Positions 53,275-64,000 of a stretch of 64,000 bases of DNA are shown here, one piece after another. Each line of letters starts with the position of its first letter. Positions within the stretch are counted from its first letter, which is position 1. Below the pieces are notes generated by a model, which was given only the letters and a program-made list of their open reading frames with translations, did no database searches and was not told the origin of the DNA. The DNA comes from Phytophthora colocasiae (Eukaryota; Oomycota; Peronosporomycetes; Peronosporales; Peronosporaceae), in the NCBI GenBank assembly GCA_018806915.1, contig JAGKQI010000047.1:930001-994000 (forward strand), given 5' to 3'. Both the position numbers and the translations under genes were made by a program.

Positions 53275-54299
53275 TCTGTGCTAATTTCGTTTTTAGGGAG
53301 TTTGATTGTCACGGTTCCTACCGGTCGGGGTGTATCAGTTCTGGACTTCTTGTGCATCAATCAACAGAAAGAGATGCTGGTACAAGTTCTTAAATTTTTC
53401 AAGGGCATCAATCCGGAGTGGTCAAATGTTGAGTCATTGGTCATTGATAAAGATTTTGCGGAGATGGCAGCGCTGAAGACAGAGTTTCCGGAAGCAGAGG
53501 TTGGTATTTATTATTTGAACTACCCAATAAAGCTAACTACAATCCTGTTGTGATCGGCAGATTTTCCTTTGTCAATTTCATACTCTGCGTGCTGTTCGTC
53601 GGATGATGGCTAGTCGCAATCATTTCGTCCCGATAGGTCAACGGAAAGAAGTTGAAAATCTCTTTCGTGACATGATGATGTCGATCTCGTATGAACGCTA
53701 CTGTGGACGACGAGCTCAATTTGTGAAACGTGTGGAACTAATTTCCTCTGCTTTCGTTGGATACTTTAAAAGATACTGGGATTCGTGCAGCTACCAATGG
53801 AGCAATTACGGGCGAGCTCAACGTTTTTCGGCAGGGAATAGCACAACTAACCGGATTGAGGCCTCTTGGAACCAGTATAAACAGCTCATTGGGAAGAAAA
53901 CACGGATGGATAAGTGTCTGCGGGTTGTTTTTAAACAACAGTCCTGTGTTCTCCGAGATTTTGTTCACCACATTGGAACGCAAGACTTGCGTGCTGTTAT
54001 CCTGGACGATTTCGCTTCTGAGTTGAGTGAAATTTCAAAAATACTGAGCTGTTACTGTTTTAAGCGTGTGCAGCTTCAGTGGCGTCGTCATGTTATCGAT
54101 GGAGTCAATTGGATATGGCATCACTTTGTGGAAGGATCATGCGATGTGTATCAGTTTTCTGGTTCCTCCGGTGGGAGTATAAAGGTTTACTGGCGTTCGG
54201 AAGCACCGTGCGCATGCAATTGCTTTTTTTACGTGTCCACACGATTGCCTTGTCAGCACATATTCAACGTGATGCAGCACCGGAATGTGGATGGTTTTA

Positions 54300-54313
54300 A
54301 AGTTGCGCAACTT
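54300..54313. repeat. palindrome AAGTTGCGCAACTT, copy 2
   Basis: A perfect copy in coding sequence, specifying VAQL within FKVAQLQPRW. Confidence 0.85.
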
Positions 54314-55064
54314 CAGCCGCGTTGGTCAATGAAAGAAGCAGAGGCGGTGGAGCCTATACTTACACGAACAATTCGTAGACTCGGTGAGTTGGGGGAAATT
54401 CAAGGCCCCCGTCGCCTTCCTATTCGCTTGAACTCCGCCAAAAGAAGAATAGGATACGTCAAGATTCGACGCGGAGAAGTCTGCCTGAAACCTGTTCTCT
54501 CTGACTGTGAAAAATACAATATTATGCAGGCAGAACTGTCACCGCTTGTTGATGCGATGCAACGTCTCCCATCACACGAGCGATTCTCCGATTTACGTGG
54601 ACTACTTAGTAGTTTCAAAGAGCAATGGGGGCTAACGGCCGCTTTGGACACCAGCACCGATGACACTGCAGATGAAATTGAGAGTGATCAGAGCGAGAAT
54701 GAAAATGATCTTTTGGACGAAATTAATGAAGCATTTTCAAGCAGACGGACGCTTTCACGCACCGAACCGGAACTGGACCTGGCAGCATTTCTTGTTGATA
54801 ATCCTTCTCAAATATCCCAGCCAGACCTCGAGTTTTCTGAAGCTTCCCAAAGTATTATCGATGGCACCGGTGGCTACAGAGTTGAGGACGAAAACATCGC
54901 GTCCCCGTGCCATACCAACACGGTTACTACCCATGATCAAATTGATCACCCCATCACTATTACTACAGAGGCGCTGGACTGTGATAGTGAACGCAGTGTG
55001 CCCCTTAGTGCAACTGCCAACAGAATTTCAGTGCCTCACCAGCACACATCAATTGACCCAGTGG

Positions 55065-55078
55065 AAGTTGCGCAACTT
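55065..55078. repeat. palindrome AAGTTGCGCAACTT, copy 3
   Basis: A perfect copy in coding sequence, specifying VAQL within PVEVAQLPTT. Confidence 0.85.
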
Positions 55079-55783
55079 CCGACAACCGTGCACTCACGTG
55101 GGCCTGTCGTATCGGGAGTTGATATCATCAGACTGCATCAACCGCCTGTCGCAACTTCAACTTCAAACAATACTCAGCAGAAGAACGGTCGTCGTGGAAT
55201 TGTTCATCTTCAATGTGATTGCCCTGTTGATGTGGAAAGTCTCTATATGTGGGCTCAGCATTTTAGCGATAAGGATCGCGTCTGTGAGATAATCGATCGC
55301 TATCCGGTTTTGTTCTCAGAGACCTTCTTACAGACTCGACGGCCCGACGTCGTCATGCGAATTGCCCCTACAAGCTACAATTTCTTGGTTCCCCGTGGAT
55401 TACTCTCAAACATCTCGAGTGCTTTCGCAAACTGGGAGAAAAGTAAGTGTGACGCGGGTCCGAGTAAAATTTTTCATGATCTTGACACCGACAGCGCTGA
55501 ACCTGTTCCAGTCGTAACTTTGGCAACGCACGGGGAGTTTACACGGTACGGTGGCTATTCCCTGAACTGTTAAGGTAAATAACTCTTAATTCTGTGTGAT
55601 TTCAATGGTAATGCAGAAGGTATACAGTCGTTGCGAAGCAAATTTACGAAGTCTGTGAGGTAATCCACCGTTATCAGGATGATTTGGAGTGGGTCCATGG
55701 TCACATCACTACTGAAGACGATGCAGTGGAATCTCCACTTTATATTGCATCTGTGATGCCATCTATGCCTAAAATGGCTCAGC

Positions 55784-55797
55784 AAGTTGCGCAACTT
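55784..55797. repeat. palindrome AAGTTGCGCAACTT, copy 4
   Basis: A perfect copy in the protease exon, specifying VAQL within AQQVAQLLSE. Confidence 0.85.
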
Positions 55798-56788
55798 TTG
55801 TCCGAGTCTTGGCTGGCAAGAAAATTCATGTTGAGACCTGGTGCTGTGGGGAAAGGCGGCTTCTTACAGCTCGCTCAAGTCGTGGGTCACCTCGCAGGCA
55901 AAGCCAGACTAAGCGATTCCGTCATGCATTGTGCTTTGCAGTATATTTTTTCGCACCACCACGCACGTTGTTACACCGTGGACCCTATCCATGTGGAGAG
56001 AGGAGAGTTCAAGTTTCCTGCAACCGCGATGGCAGCATATCGACACGTCATTGTCCCAGTGTTTATCAGAGCCTTAAAGCACTGGGTTATACAGATAATC
56101 ACCCTACCGATTACGACAGATGAGCATCTGACCTTAGTGCTTTACGACCCGCTTGGTATCGAATCCCACCACGAGCTGCTCAAGGACAAATGGAATTCAT
56201 ATACGATGCAGTTTCTTCAAGAATGGCATGCTCGCGATTGTGCATGTACAAGAACAGTGGAAAATGCAGAGCATGCTGACACATCTCTTAACAGCAAATG
56301 CTTCTCTCCTTTGGTGAGGGAAAATCTACTCCTGCATCCACGACAGCCTGATGCAGTGAGCTGTGGCGTTTTGTGCATTGCTCTGGCGTTTAGCTATATT
56401 GATGGTGATAAGAAGTTTCAGGAGATCAAGGTGGTGAAGCATGCCGAGGTGGACGTGATGCGTCTTTGCATCATGTGGCAGGTCCTGTGTGATTGTGATG
56501 AAAGGCAAAATGTGACAGATGCCACATTCAGTGTTTGGCCTGATGTTCAATCTATCAACAAGAAGATCAACAAGCACTTCAAGGCGACGTCGCGTAGCGA
56601 AGCTACGCTTTAGTGCAGTTATAGTGAAATTCTCTGTCACCGTATTGGAGTAATTGACTTTTTACTTAGTACATCAGAAGAAATGTCAGTGTAGTAGTGC
56701 ATGTTTGCCCAGATGTACTTGCAATGAAGACGAACGAGTACTGGGTCAGGAGAAGGGCTCTTTACCTTGGCCGTTGTTTCTAAACGTG

Positions 56789-56982
56789 CTGCAAGGTGCA
56801 CAATGTGCTCGCAGTTGTTGTAGAAGTTGTTCCAAGGTGCTTGAAGTTGTTCCAAGGTGCACAAGAAAACGTTGCCGAAGGTGCTTAAAGGCGCGCAACT
56901 TCTGCACTTAAGGTGCGTGAAGGTGCTGGAAGGTGCACACGTTGCTTCAACAGAAGTTGCTTTAACGAGAGTCCTTCGAGGA
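56789..56982. repeat. MULE-2 right subterminal array, TIR and TSD
   Basis: Seven AAGGTGC and three AAGTTG copies (reverse complements of GCACCTT and CAACTT) crowd this end, with one GCAACTT at 56894. The TIR at 56952-56973 is followed by the 9-bp duplication CTTCGAGGA (56974-56982). Confidence 0.88.
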
Positions 56983-57284
56983 ATGCTGCAACAACAGTTG
57001 CGTGTACAACAGCCCCTGCAGATACAACTGATCGTGATGATCGCTGATGTTTGCAGCCATACCACAACCTCATCGAGCACCGACATGAAGTGAAGTAAGG
57101 TCGCAGTTACACTACACTAAGTGTTCGAGGCTGTAGGCTAACACCAAACAGCAAATACATGCGCCTTCAAAAAGAAAGCTGTTCATGCTTCTTGTATTAT
57201 AATAACAGTAGCACTGTATTACTATTATTGTTTCTACTACTACAAATTGTACTATAACTTTTTTTGAAATCTATTATCGTAGAA

Positions 57285-59060
57285 ATGTGGTCGCGTCTAA
57301 CAGAAGGTTTAGCTGATATTGTGGCGCCCGAGGAAGGTGGCGAAGACGAACGCAATGACGAGGATCCACTCTGGAACCGCTTCTCTGCTGTAGTAGCTCC
57401 CCCTCCCTTGTCTTCTGCTGCAGCGTCTGCAGCTCCTGCATCTGAAGAAGACGAACAGGAGCAATATATCTGCGAGCTGGAGCGAGCTCTTCTACAGCGG
57501 AAGAAACAGAACGAAACTTTGGAGCAAAAAGTATCATGTGAATACTATATTTTAAATACGTCAGCAAGTAATTAATACGTTCTTTGGTTGTCAAGATCAA
57601 AGAGCTGGAGAGTCGAGCAGGTGACGAACGACAGTTCAAACGACACGTGAAAGAACAGGTATTTGAAGGAAAATCATAATTCTATAAAGGAATGCTGTAC
57701 TGAATTTTTGTGATGCAGGAGGTGGAGATTGCTCAGCAGAAGGTTGAAATTGAGAGGCTACAGGCTGCTCGAAATGAAGCAGTAGCATTAAAGTCGGAAG
57801 AGGGACAAAGTTCAGGGTCGGATCGTGATCTACTGGTGCAAGAGCTGCAGCAGTCTCAAGCGGAGGTGGATATATCCTGATACATTTTCAGGATAGGTGA
57901 GAAAAATTATTTTCTGACATTGTTTTTATTTTGTGGAGCAGGCAGATTCCCTTGCGGTACAGTGTCAAGCTCACGAGAAGGAGCTGGTATCACTTCGTGA
58001 TCGCGTGGAAGAGTTACAAGCTGCTAATGAAACGTTACTGGAAGATGAACGAGAGGCAAGGTCACGAGCTGCTGAGTATGAACAGGGATACATGGATTTA
58101 CTGGCTGAGATCGAGAAAATGAAGGCGACAAATGAAGAAGAGAAGGCAGCATTGGTGGCTAAGAGTGAAGAACATGCGAGCTCGATAGACAGCCAGAAGT
58201 TGTATGATTTAGAGGCTCGGTTGGCCACATCAGAAGCGGACAAAGCTATTGCGCAACAAGATGCTGAGAGGCTGCAGCGAGATTTAAACGCGCTTGAAGG
58301 GATTCTCCATCAGTTCCAGGTGGAAAACAAAGCTCATAAAGAACGAGTGGCTGCAATGGAAGTGGAGCTGGAACAGGTCAAGACGGAATTACAGACACGA
58401 CAGCCCCTCCCGGAACCTACTGAAGGGGAGACGAACGATTTGGAGCGTGTGATGGAAAAATTGGCTAACAAGACGCGAGAATGTGAGCAGCTTCGAGAGG
58501 TAAAAGGAGGCTTTGTTGTACTAAGAGTTTAGGTACTTCGTTCTGATGGATTTTTGTATGATGACAGGCATTGGAATGCACAGCTACACAATACAACTCG
58601 GAACGGGACGTGCTGGATAAAAGACTGGCATCGGAATTAGTGGTACCTTTGCTTTTCAATGAAGGGATGCTTGCGGAGCTAGCAGTATTAATGCTCTTAC
58701 TATTGGGATGTAGGTGGCGTACGTGGATAGTAACAAGAAGGGTGAGGTGCTTCAACTTATGGCGCGGATGATGGTGGGTTTGTATTTATCTACAGATGAG
58801 TATCTTTTGTTTGTTATCCTGACAACTGATTTGTGCTTGTTAATCAGGGTTTCACCGAGGAACAGAAGCGCCGAGTTGGCCTAGGCTACCCTATTGAAGG
58901 AAATGGAGGTGGGGGCCTTTTCTCTTCTATTATCGGCCTGGTAGCCCCAGAAAGTGGAAGTATGCCAGTTGACTCGTCAGCGATTGAAGGCAAGAGTTTT
59001 GCCGATATGTGGTCTGAGTTCTTGCTTGATGAGGCTAATAAGGGGAAGTCCTCAAGCTAA
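57285..59060 (+). CDS. golgin-like coiled-coil protein with GRAB domain
   Basis: Seven exons: 57285-57530, 57596-57658, 57719-57865, 57942-58499, 58568-58642, 58714-58773, 58848-59060, about 453 residues. The N-terminus MWSRLTEGLADIV resembles the membrane-sensing starts of golgins. A continuous coiled coil runs from about residue 65 to 340. Then VLDKRLASELV, VAYVDSNKKGEVLQLMARMM and GFTEEQKRRVGLG form a GRAB (GRIP-related Arf-binding) domain as in GMAP-210/Rud3. Such proteins tether vesicles at the Golgi through Arf1. The GRAB domain is spread over three short exons, easily missed. The tail ends KSFADMWSEFLLDEANKG. Confidence 0.85.
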
Positions 59061-59660
59061 ATGTTGGGTACCATTCAAAAGGGAAACCTAAAAACGAGGA
59101 TTTTGCGTACCTCGAATATCGTTTGCTTTACAACAGACACTAACTCCAGTGGCTACTGGGAGTTTTAGGTGCTAAAAACCAGAGTAATCTCTGAAACCTT
59201 TGGAACTTCTTTTCAACAACTTATGAGAACTCTTCTGTTTCGTTTGGGTAGCCCAAACCATACATGGCACCATAATGTCAAGTCCGTAGGCTGTGAATCC
59301 TGACCGTGTTAAGCACAAAATTACGTCAGCTACGCCTGGAACAATAATAACAACAATCCGTTTGAATGCTAGACTGACCTTGACACCATTGGAACGGCAA
59401 CTATACTATTCCTGATGGCATCTCGATCTTCTTCCTCGTATCAGTCGTTGAACGACCTCCACACTTGACCACAGCATTCGCCTTTGATCAAACGGCTAGT
59501 CACTGTGACACCGACAAAGTAAGATTTAAATTCCGCGATCATTGAAAAGAAAACCTATGATGATGAACTTTAGCTGCCGAAGTAAAAAAACACACTCATT
59601 ATCAACAGTCCTTGATGTAGATGCTGCACCTCATCGGAAAAACAGCTCAATGCCTCCTGC
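59061..59660. other. convergent intergenic region
   Basis: The 600 bp between the stops of the golgin and the ROCO gene show no supported gene, RNA or repeat. Confidence 0.5.
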
Positions 59661-62600
59661 CTAAGTGGTCGACACAATCGAGAATTCGCAAGTCGCTGCG
59701 GAAGACTTTGGGATATCCTTCCCTTTCACCGTGACTGTGATTAACATCGGACCCCTGTCGTTCGTGTGTGCCTTGAGTTTCTCCTCACCGTCAGCAATGA
59801 TCTTGTCACCGCAACACGACCATTTACTCGATGATTGCATCACGTAAATCTCCACGGTGCACTCGGACAGCATTATGTCCGACGACACATCATTCAGCTC
59901 GACTGAGTTAGGCGAAAACTTGATGATGTCTGTTCCCGAATCTGCCGCCACCTCCACGTTACCTCTGGCCACTTCTCTCGACCCGTGAACAACTTTCCAC
60001 TCACAGTAAATGTCCTTTAGGCTCATTTTGCAACCAGCCCACACCAACTGCGTCACAGACAGCGAGAACGACGTGGATTTAATCTGTGGAGTCACTGATG
60101 GCTTAGGTGGGTCACGCAGAGTGAATCCGTGCTGCAGCCCCTCGAGTTCTTTTTCGTGGACCCACACAAATCGCCCTTCGCTATTGGCAACGCAGCACAA
60201 CTTGGACACTTCGCTGATGTTGAACTCGTCAAGCTGTTTGTCAAGGATCTTCAATAACTCACACAGAAACGATTTCCGCGATGGCATGTCTAACTCCGTC
60301 GACGACTTCACTTCGCCTGGTATCAAACCTGCCCGTGCGAGTATCAAACCGACTGCCTGAGCAGAATCCAGTCTAGTTTGACATGCTACAACACACATCA
60401 CATACAGAATCCCAGAATCAGCATCAATGCAATCTCAAAGTGAATAACCGAATGAATCAGTACTATCATACCTTCTAACACCATCTCCACGGCCGTTTTG
60501 GCGATCTCGATTGGAATTGCGGAGGAAGCAAGTGATAGTATAGATGCACCAACCTAAGCAACAACAATAGTTAGCATCGCACTCGAGTTCCCCACCACTC
60601 GGAAAATGATGCTGTACCTGTAAAAAGTCAGTGTAACGCGTGAGAAAATCATTCGGCGCTTTAATCTCCAGCGGTAGGTGGTAACATTCGCCAGTCAGGT
60701 CGCTGTGTATGCGAAGCTTAATGATCGATGCTTCCCTCGAGAGCGTCCACAAAGCTGGGAATTGGCGAGTACCACTGCTGGCTACGAGCTGCTTCAACAC
60801 GTCCAGTCGATGGTTTAACTGAAGCGTGACCTTCCGGGCCTGAAGCTCGTCAAGCTTCCCCGGGTGTTTCCACGCGCTTTCGATAAACCACTCGAAATCA
60901 GGCGGTAACCACGGGTTCTCGGAGTACAGTTGATCCATAGTTCGGGTATATTTCATCAGACCACTCACCACATGAGGATTGTTTTTGGAATCGATGACAT
61001 ACCGTTCGAACTCCGTTTGCTTCGCAGTTGCTAACCCTTTGAATTTCCCCAGAACGATTTCCATCGCCATCACAAAATCACGCATCTCTGCCCATGCAAT
61101 CTCCTTTGTTGCCGCAGCCACTTCGATCGTGATGTTGTCGCACAACTTGTCGGCAACAAAATTGATAACGGCAAAAAACTTGCCGAGAGCGGAACACGTG
61201 AGGTGAGCGGATCCGATTTTACGAACGGCGTCTTGTCGGTAGCTTTGCACCACGAAGTTCACATACACTGCCTCAGATATATCAACCGGTATCGAGTATT
61301 GCCACTTCGCAATGGCCTCTCCAGCAACGGCGCTTTGCATCAGTGCAGATTGCTGCTTTGACAAACTTTTGGCCAACTCGTGAGTTGCAGCTGCTTTCGT
61401 CTTCCAATACGTCGGTACAATCATGTCGGCAGTAGCTAGCTCCACCATAGTGCTTGCTGGATACGCCAAATTGAAATGCATTAGTAAATGCTTGAACAGA
61501 TACACCAATTGGTCATCTACTTCCTCCAATGCTTTCCACCATGAAAAAGTCATCAGTAGCGAGTGATGCAGCGTGCCATCACGATAAAGTGCGTTGTACG
61601 ATTCATCCTTCTGTCGTTCGTAACTGTGGTTGACGACCTCGCGAACAAGCTCAAGCATGATTTTCGGGTCCAGAATAACTAGGTCGCCAGGGTTTGCGCT
61701 TTCCGCCTTCCCGCCTTGTAAAGATTCACGGTATTTAACCACGCACTCTGAATCCGTTTCATCCTCGTACCACACGACATCTCCTAGTCTGTGCAGAACG
61801 CGAAGAATGCTTTGACATTGCCTACTGTCTCCCAGATTTGGAATAGCATCCCTTAATGATTTGAATAACTCGTCGAATGGAATGATCATTTGCTTCACTC
61901 GGGCTTCTGGTGATGAACCTTTGCAAGACTGTTTGGCCGTGGAAATCCAACTGAGAACTTTTGAGAACGTCACCGGCATCATAAAGCTGAGCTCGTTCGA
62001 ATTCTCAATGATCACTCGCTGAATAGATTCCCGCACTTTTTCGAGGGAGTCGACTTGACCAGCACTAGTGATAGCCACGTTTTGTGGTTTAAACGCAGCT
62101 TCCAACGCACCCTTCACTTTCGTTGATACTCCGTCAAGATTCTTTAAAAATGAATTCATACGACATTCCATGTCAATCAGCACGTCCTTCAATAGGTCCT
62201 CAGATATGAGGTCTTCTTTTGTTCCGATCACCTTGAACTGAGCACTTGGGTGTCGAAACAGGATCAACCGCATCCAACGAAGCACGTTCTCTTCGAAGAA
62301 GCGTTGCAAACACGCCGTTTTCTTGGATCTCGAATAGGCAGCCACCTCCTTTAGTTTCTCAGCATATTTGCTCAAATCAACACAGATGAGATACAACGTG
62401 CGCTCCGAATAAAACAACGCATGCGTAACCTGGTAGACGTCTTGGCCCGCAAAATCCCAGAAAGTGACATTGTGATGTTTCGTCTTCGGCTCGGTCCCTT
62501 CATTGTTGTGTTCTTCAAACGAAAGTGAAACAAGGTCGATACCGATCGTTCGGTCTTTGATATCCACCAACACCGATGCTTTCGAAACCATCGACTTGAC

Positions 62601-63486
62601 GAGGCTTGTTTTACCCCATGTGCTTGGACCGACGACACATACCTTGCATCGATAGACGAGTTCATCTGCGCTAGTTTTCTTCAAATCACGAAGAAACGTC
62701 CGGACTGCATTTTTGCCGCCTTCGATGACTTCAATGGGGATATACGTCAGTTTCTCATCCTTAGGCAAACTAAGCCAGTGAAGTGAGGATTCCAGTAGTC
62801 CCTTCTGATACGCTTGCAGTGTCAACGTGTCAATCGATTCTAACAAATTCGGATTCGATCCACTTGAACACAGCAAACGTGCGATGGCAACGGCTTTATC
62901 GAGGCTACCAACCCTATCGGAGATAACGACGCGAAGAGGATTGCGATGCTCCTATTCACAAAACAATAATGTCACGTGAAACACATCATACAACGTCATA
63001 ACGCGACTAACCTCGTCAAGTGCATTAACATTGGCGCCACGTTCCAGCAATAACGATACTGTTTCCGTGCTGCCGAACCTTGCTGCATGATGAAGGACGG
63101 TCCAGCCACTCTGCATTATTTCATTCGACAACACGTATCCATAGCCGCACATCGGTATCAGACATAGTACACCACGATATCAATACACACAACAACAGAG
63201 TCACAACACTTGTCCATGTAGTGACAGTCGCACGTACATTGTCAACAGCAGTCATGTCGGCGCCTCGATCCAACAATAACGACACCACTTCTGTACGTCC
63301 GGATTCTGCTGCAAAATGCAGCGCAGCCTTGCCATCCTGTATTTTTTCATTCGACAACACAAATCCATAGCCACACATCGGTATCAGACATAGTACACCA
63401 CGATATCAATACACACAACAACAGAATCATAACACTCGTCCATGTAGTGACACTCGCACGTACGTTGTCAACAGCAGTCATGTCGG
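59661..63486 (-). pseudogene. ankyrin-ROC-COR (ROCO) GTPase, 5' part cut by a copia element
   Basis: The exons seen are 63486-63461 (partial), 63336-63238, 63110-63012, 62951-60618, 60553-60472 and 60385-59661. The first complete exons each encode one ankyrin repeat (GKAALHFAAESGRTEVVSLL; GWTVLHHAARFGSTETVSLL) and are 99 bp, in phase. The large exon has a ROC GTPase domain with P-loop VVGPSTWGKTSL, switch II WDFAGQD and GTKED, then a long COR region. The C-terminus is beta-rich and may be C2-like (SVTQLVWAGCKMSLKDIY, LITVTVKGKDI). No kinase domain is present, unlike LRRK-type ROCOs. The copia LTR begins inside the next upstream ankyrin exon, so the 5' end is separated. Any remaining upstream exons lie outside the window. 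Confidence 0.82.
63127..63486 (-). repeat. tandemly duplicated ankyrin exon-intron units
   Basis: The stretch around 63130-63264 is repeated at about 63356-63486 (226-bp period) with a few differences, in both intron and exon parts. Duplication of a whole exon-plus-intron unit has therefore extended the ankyrin array recently. Confidence 0.75.
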
Positions 63487-63734
63487 TGTTGGAATGCATT
63501 TTGAAGATCAGACAACTGAAGGTTGAAGATCAAGGTGAGACCCGGAGCATGGAGTAAGTCTAAACTGAGATGAAGCCTGTCGAAGCTGGGAGCTGCGGAT
63601 CTCTTCATGTGAAAGAGCTGAAGCTCAAGGATGGTTGCCAGACCTAGGAGAGCTAACACTCTAAATTTATTCATACTTTCATTTACCCTCTCTGGTGTAC
63701 GAGGTTATCGTTGGATTCGATTCAACTCACAACA
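63487..63734 (+). repeat. copia 5' LTR
   Basis: It begins TGTTGG and ends CAACA, forming the short inverted ends usual for copia LTRs. The partner LTR is outside the window. Confidence 0.75.
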
Positions 63735-63782
63735 GGGTTCTGAGCCCAAAGACGTAATTCGTTCTGTGTGAGGAGATCCAAG

Positions 63783-64000
63783 ATGGCTACACCTCTGAAG
63801 TATACAAACGAGGGCGTCCCGAAGAACTGGGATGGAAAGGACTGGCAACAGTACAAGTGGGCCATGGGACTAGTGTTCCGGAAGAAGAAACTTACAGAGA
63901 TTGTGAGTGGAGACTTGAAACGGGATGCACTGGTGACTGATGAGGGCAAGACGAAGTTCGATGAGGATCAGGTGACGATCATGCAGTTGATCGGGATGTC
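63783..64000 (+). CDS. copia Gag polyprotein, N-terminal part
   Basis: The frame is open to the window edge (72 codons). It begins MATPLKYTNEGVPKNWDGKD, then WQQYKWAMGLVF, the W-rich pattern of copia Gag (UBN2/DUF4219-like). The start follows the LTR by about 50 bp. Confidence 0.8.
   Translation, partial: MATPLKYTNEGVPKNWDGKDWQQYKWAMGLVFRKKKLTEIVSGDLKRDALVTDEGKTKFDEDQVTIMQLIGM

Larger units (their letters stand above)
52204..56613 (+). pseudogene. MULE transposase fused to Ulp1-type protease (nearly intact)
   Basis: Exons can be followed from about 52204 to 56613. A basic Lys-rich upstream frame (51780-52126) may be an earlier exon. A zinc-binding N-terminal region (CKLGC, NNCHNHNTN) precedes the MULE core with LVLDWTHNTNN and LVIDKDFAEM (catalytic aspartates) and FLCQFHTLRAV. 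A SWIM finger (CACNCFF...LPCQH) and a long acidic linker follow. The C-terminal exon (about 55617-56613) is Ulp1/C48-like: HWVIQIIT (His), LVLYDPLG (Asp) and DAVSCGVLCIALAF (Cys). The only clear break is a one-base frame change near 53146. Ulp1 proteases remove SUMO-like modifiers; why transposases carry them is unsettled. Confidence 0.83.
51657..56973 (+). mobile_element. MULE-2, complete Mutator-like element with MULE-Ulp1 gene
   Basis: The element is 5317 bp. The terminal inverted repeats are 22 bp (51657-51678 and 56952-56973, 20 of 22 identical, sharing CTCGTTAAAGCAACTTCT). A perfect 9-bp target duplication CTTCGAGGA flanks it (51648-51656 and 56974-56982). Subterminal arrays of GCAACTT / GCACCTT at both ends point inward in opposite orientation. 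Four perfect copies of the palindrome AAGTTGCGCAACTT lie inside. The one gene has intact catalytic motifs with a single apparent frameshift, so the element may be recently active. Confidence 0.9.
51469..57031 (+). pseudogene. small secreted Cys-rich protein gene split by MULE-2
   Basis: The 5' part (51469-51656) encodes a signal peptide (MMKYFAPVVLLLVAVATSS, likely cut after AEA) and a short mature region with CPELYC and SCC cysteines. The frame is cut by MULE-2. The 3' part resumes after the element at 56974-57031, on the second copy of the target duplication, in the same frame, with several more cysteines and a TGA at 57029-57031. The original protein would have been a roughly 80-residue secreted cysteine-rich protein of the kind that includes oomycete effectors and PcF-like small toxins. 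Membership of any such family is not established. The interrupted gene cannot make its normal product. Confidence 0.75.
63487..64000 (+). mobile_element. Ty1/copia LTR retrotransposon, 5' end
   Basis: The LTR is 63487-63734 (248 bp, TGTTGGAATGC...CTCACAACA). It is followed by a probable primer-binding region (GGGTTCTGAGCCC) and a Gag start. The element runs beyond the window. It is inserted in an ankyrin exon of the ROCO gene in opposite orientation. Confidence 0.8.

Noticed and set aside
53240..53290. Palindromes in MULE-2 as CRISPR-like or phage operator repeats
   Set aside because: The sequence is eukaryotic, spacing is irregular at 0.7-1 kb, and the motif matches the element's own terminal repeats.
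1..64000. tRNA, rRNA or CRISPR features
   Set aside because: No tRNA box motifs with cloverleaf potential, rRNA segments or regularly spaced repeats were noticed by eye. A covariance-model scan would be needed to exclude them fully.

Overview
The window looks like nuclear DNA of an oomycete, most likely Phytophthora or a close relative. The genes are compact, with GT-AG introns of about 50-75 bp. Several proteins have lineage-typical architectures (a FYVE-PH-SEC14 fusion, twin 3R-Myb factors, an ankyrin-ROCO GTPase), and the transposon mix (MULE, piggyBac, Harbinger, hAT, mariner-type, gypsy-like and copia) fits. Exon structures below were built by hand from splice signals and conserved motifs. 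No transcript or database search was available.

Host genes from left to right: a frameshifted amino-acid permease relic (0.6-1.9 kb); a FYVE/PH/SEC14 lipid-binding protein (2.4-5.0 kb); the mismatch-repair gene PMS2 (minus) head-to-head with an ACOT9-type acyl-CoA thioesterase (plus) across a 125-bp promoter (5.1-9.4 kb); an ABCG half-transporter convergent with the ribonucleotide reductase large subunit (18-22.8 kb), whose promoter carries four E2F-type sites; a GT8-like glycosyltransferase (23-24.2 kb); an intronless radical SAM/SPASM enzyme of prokaryotic type (26.4-27.6 kb); a fibronectin-III-like membrane protein, a siroheme-type methyltransferase and a mitochondrial double-FKBP isomerase (36.7-40.3 kb); two tandem 3R-Myb genes that share a tiny first exon and a micro-exon (40.7-45.1 kb); two more ACOT9 genes plus a remnant (46.6-50.3 kb); a small secreted Cys-rich protein gene split by a transposon (51.5 and 57.0 kb); a GRAB-type golgin (57.3-59.1 kb); and an ankyrin-ROCO protein broken by a copia element (59.7-63.5 kb).

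About a third of the window is mobile DNA, and several boundaries can be fixed to the base. MULE-1 (9710-15522, 10-bp target duplication) contains a nested Harbinger derivative (about 14114-15219). A 910-bp fold-back element with TA duplications follows (15801-16710). A non-autonomous hAT-like element lies at 24335-25715 (8-bp duplication). A piggyBac element (27861-34079, TTAA) was hit inside its transposase by a 2.7-kb non-autonomous LTR retrotransposon with two LTRs that read identically (29665-32391, TTTAT). An IS5/Harbinger-type transposase ORF lies at 34918-36426. MULE-2 (51657-56973, 9-bp duplication) and the start of a copia element (from 63487) complete the set.

The most interesting theme is the pair of MULE elements. 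Both encode a MULE-SWIM transposase fused to a C-terminal Ulp1-type cysteine protease, and both repeat their own terminal sequence motif inside the element, including within the transposase gene. MULE-2 has four perfect copies of a 14-bp palindrome plus dense subterminal arrays. Other leads are the antisense ORF of the LTR element, the radical SAM enzyme as a transfer candidate, and the conserved Myb micro-exons.
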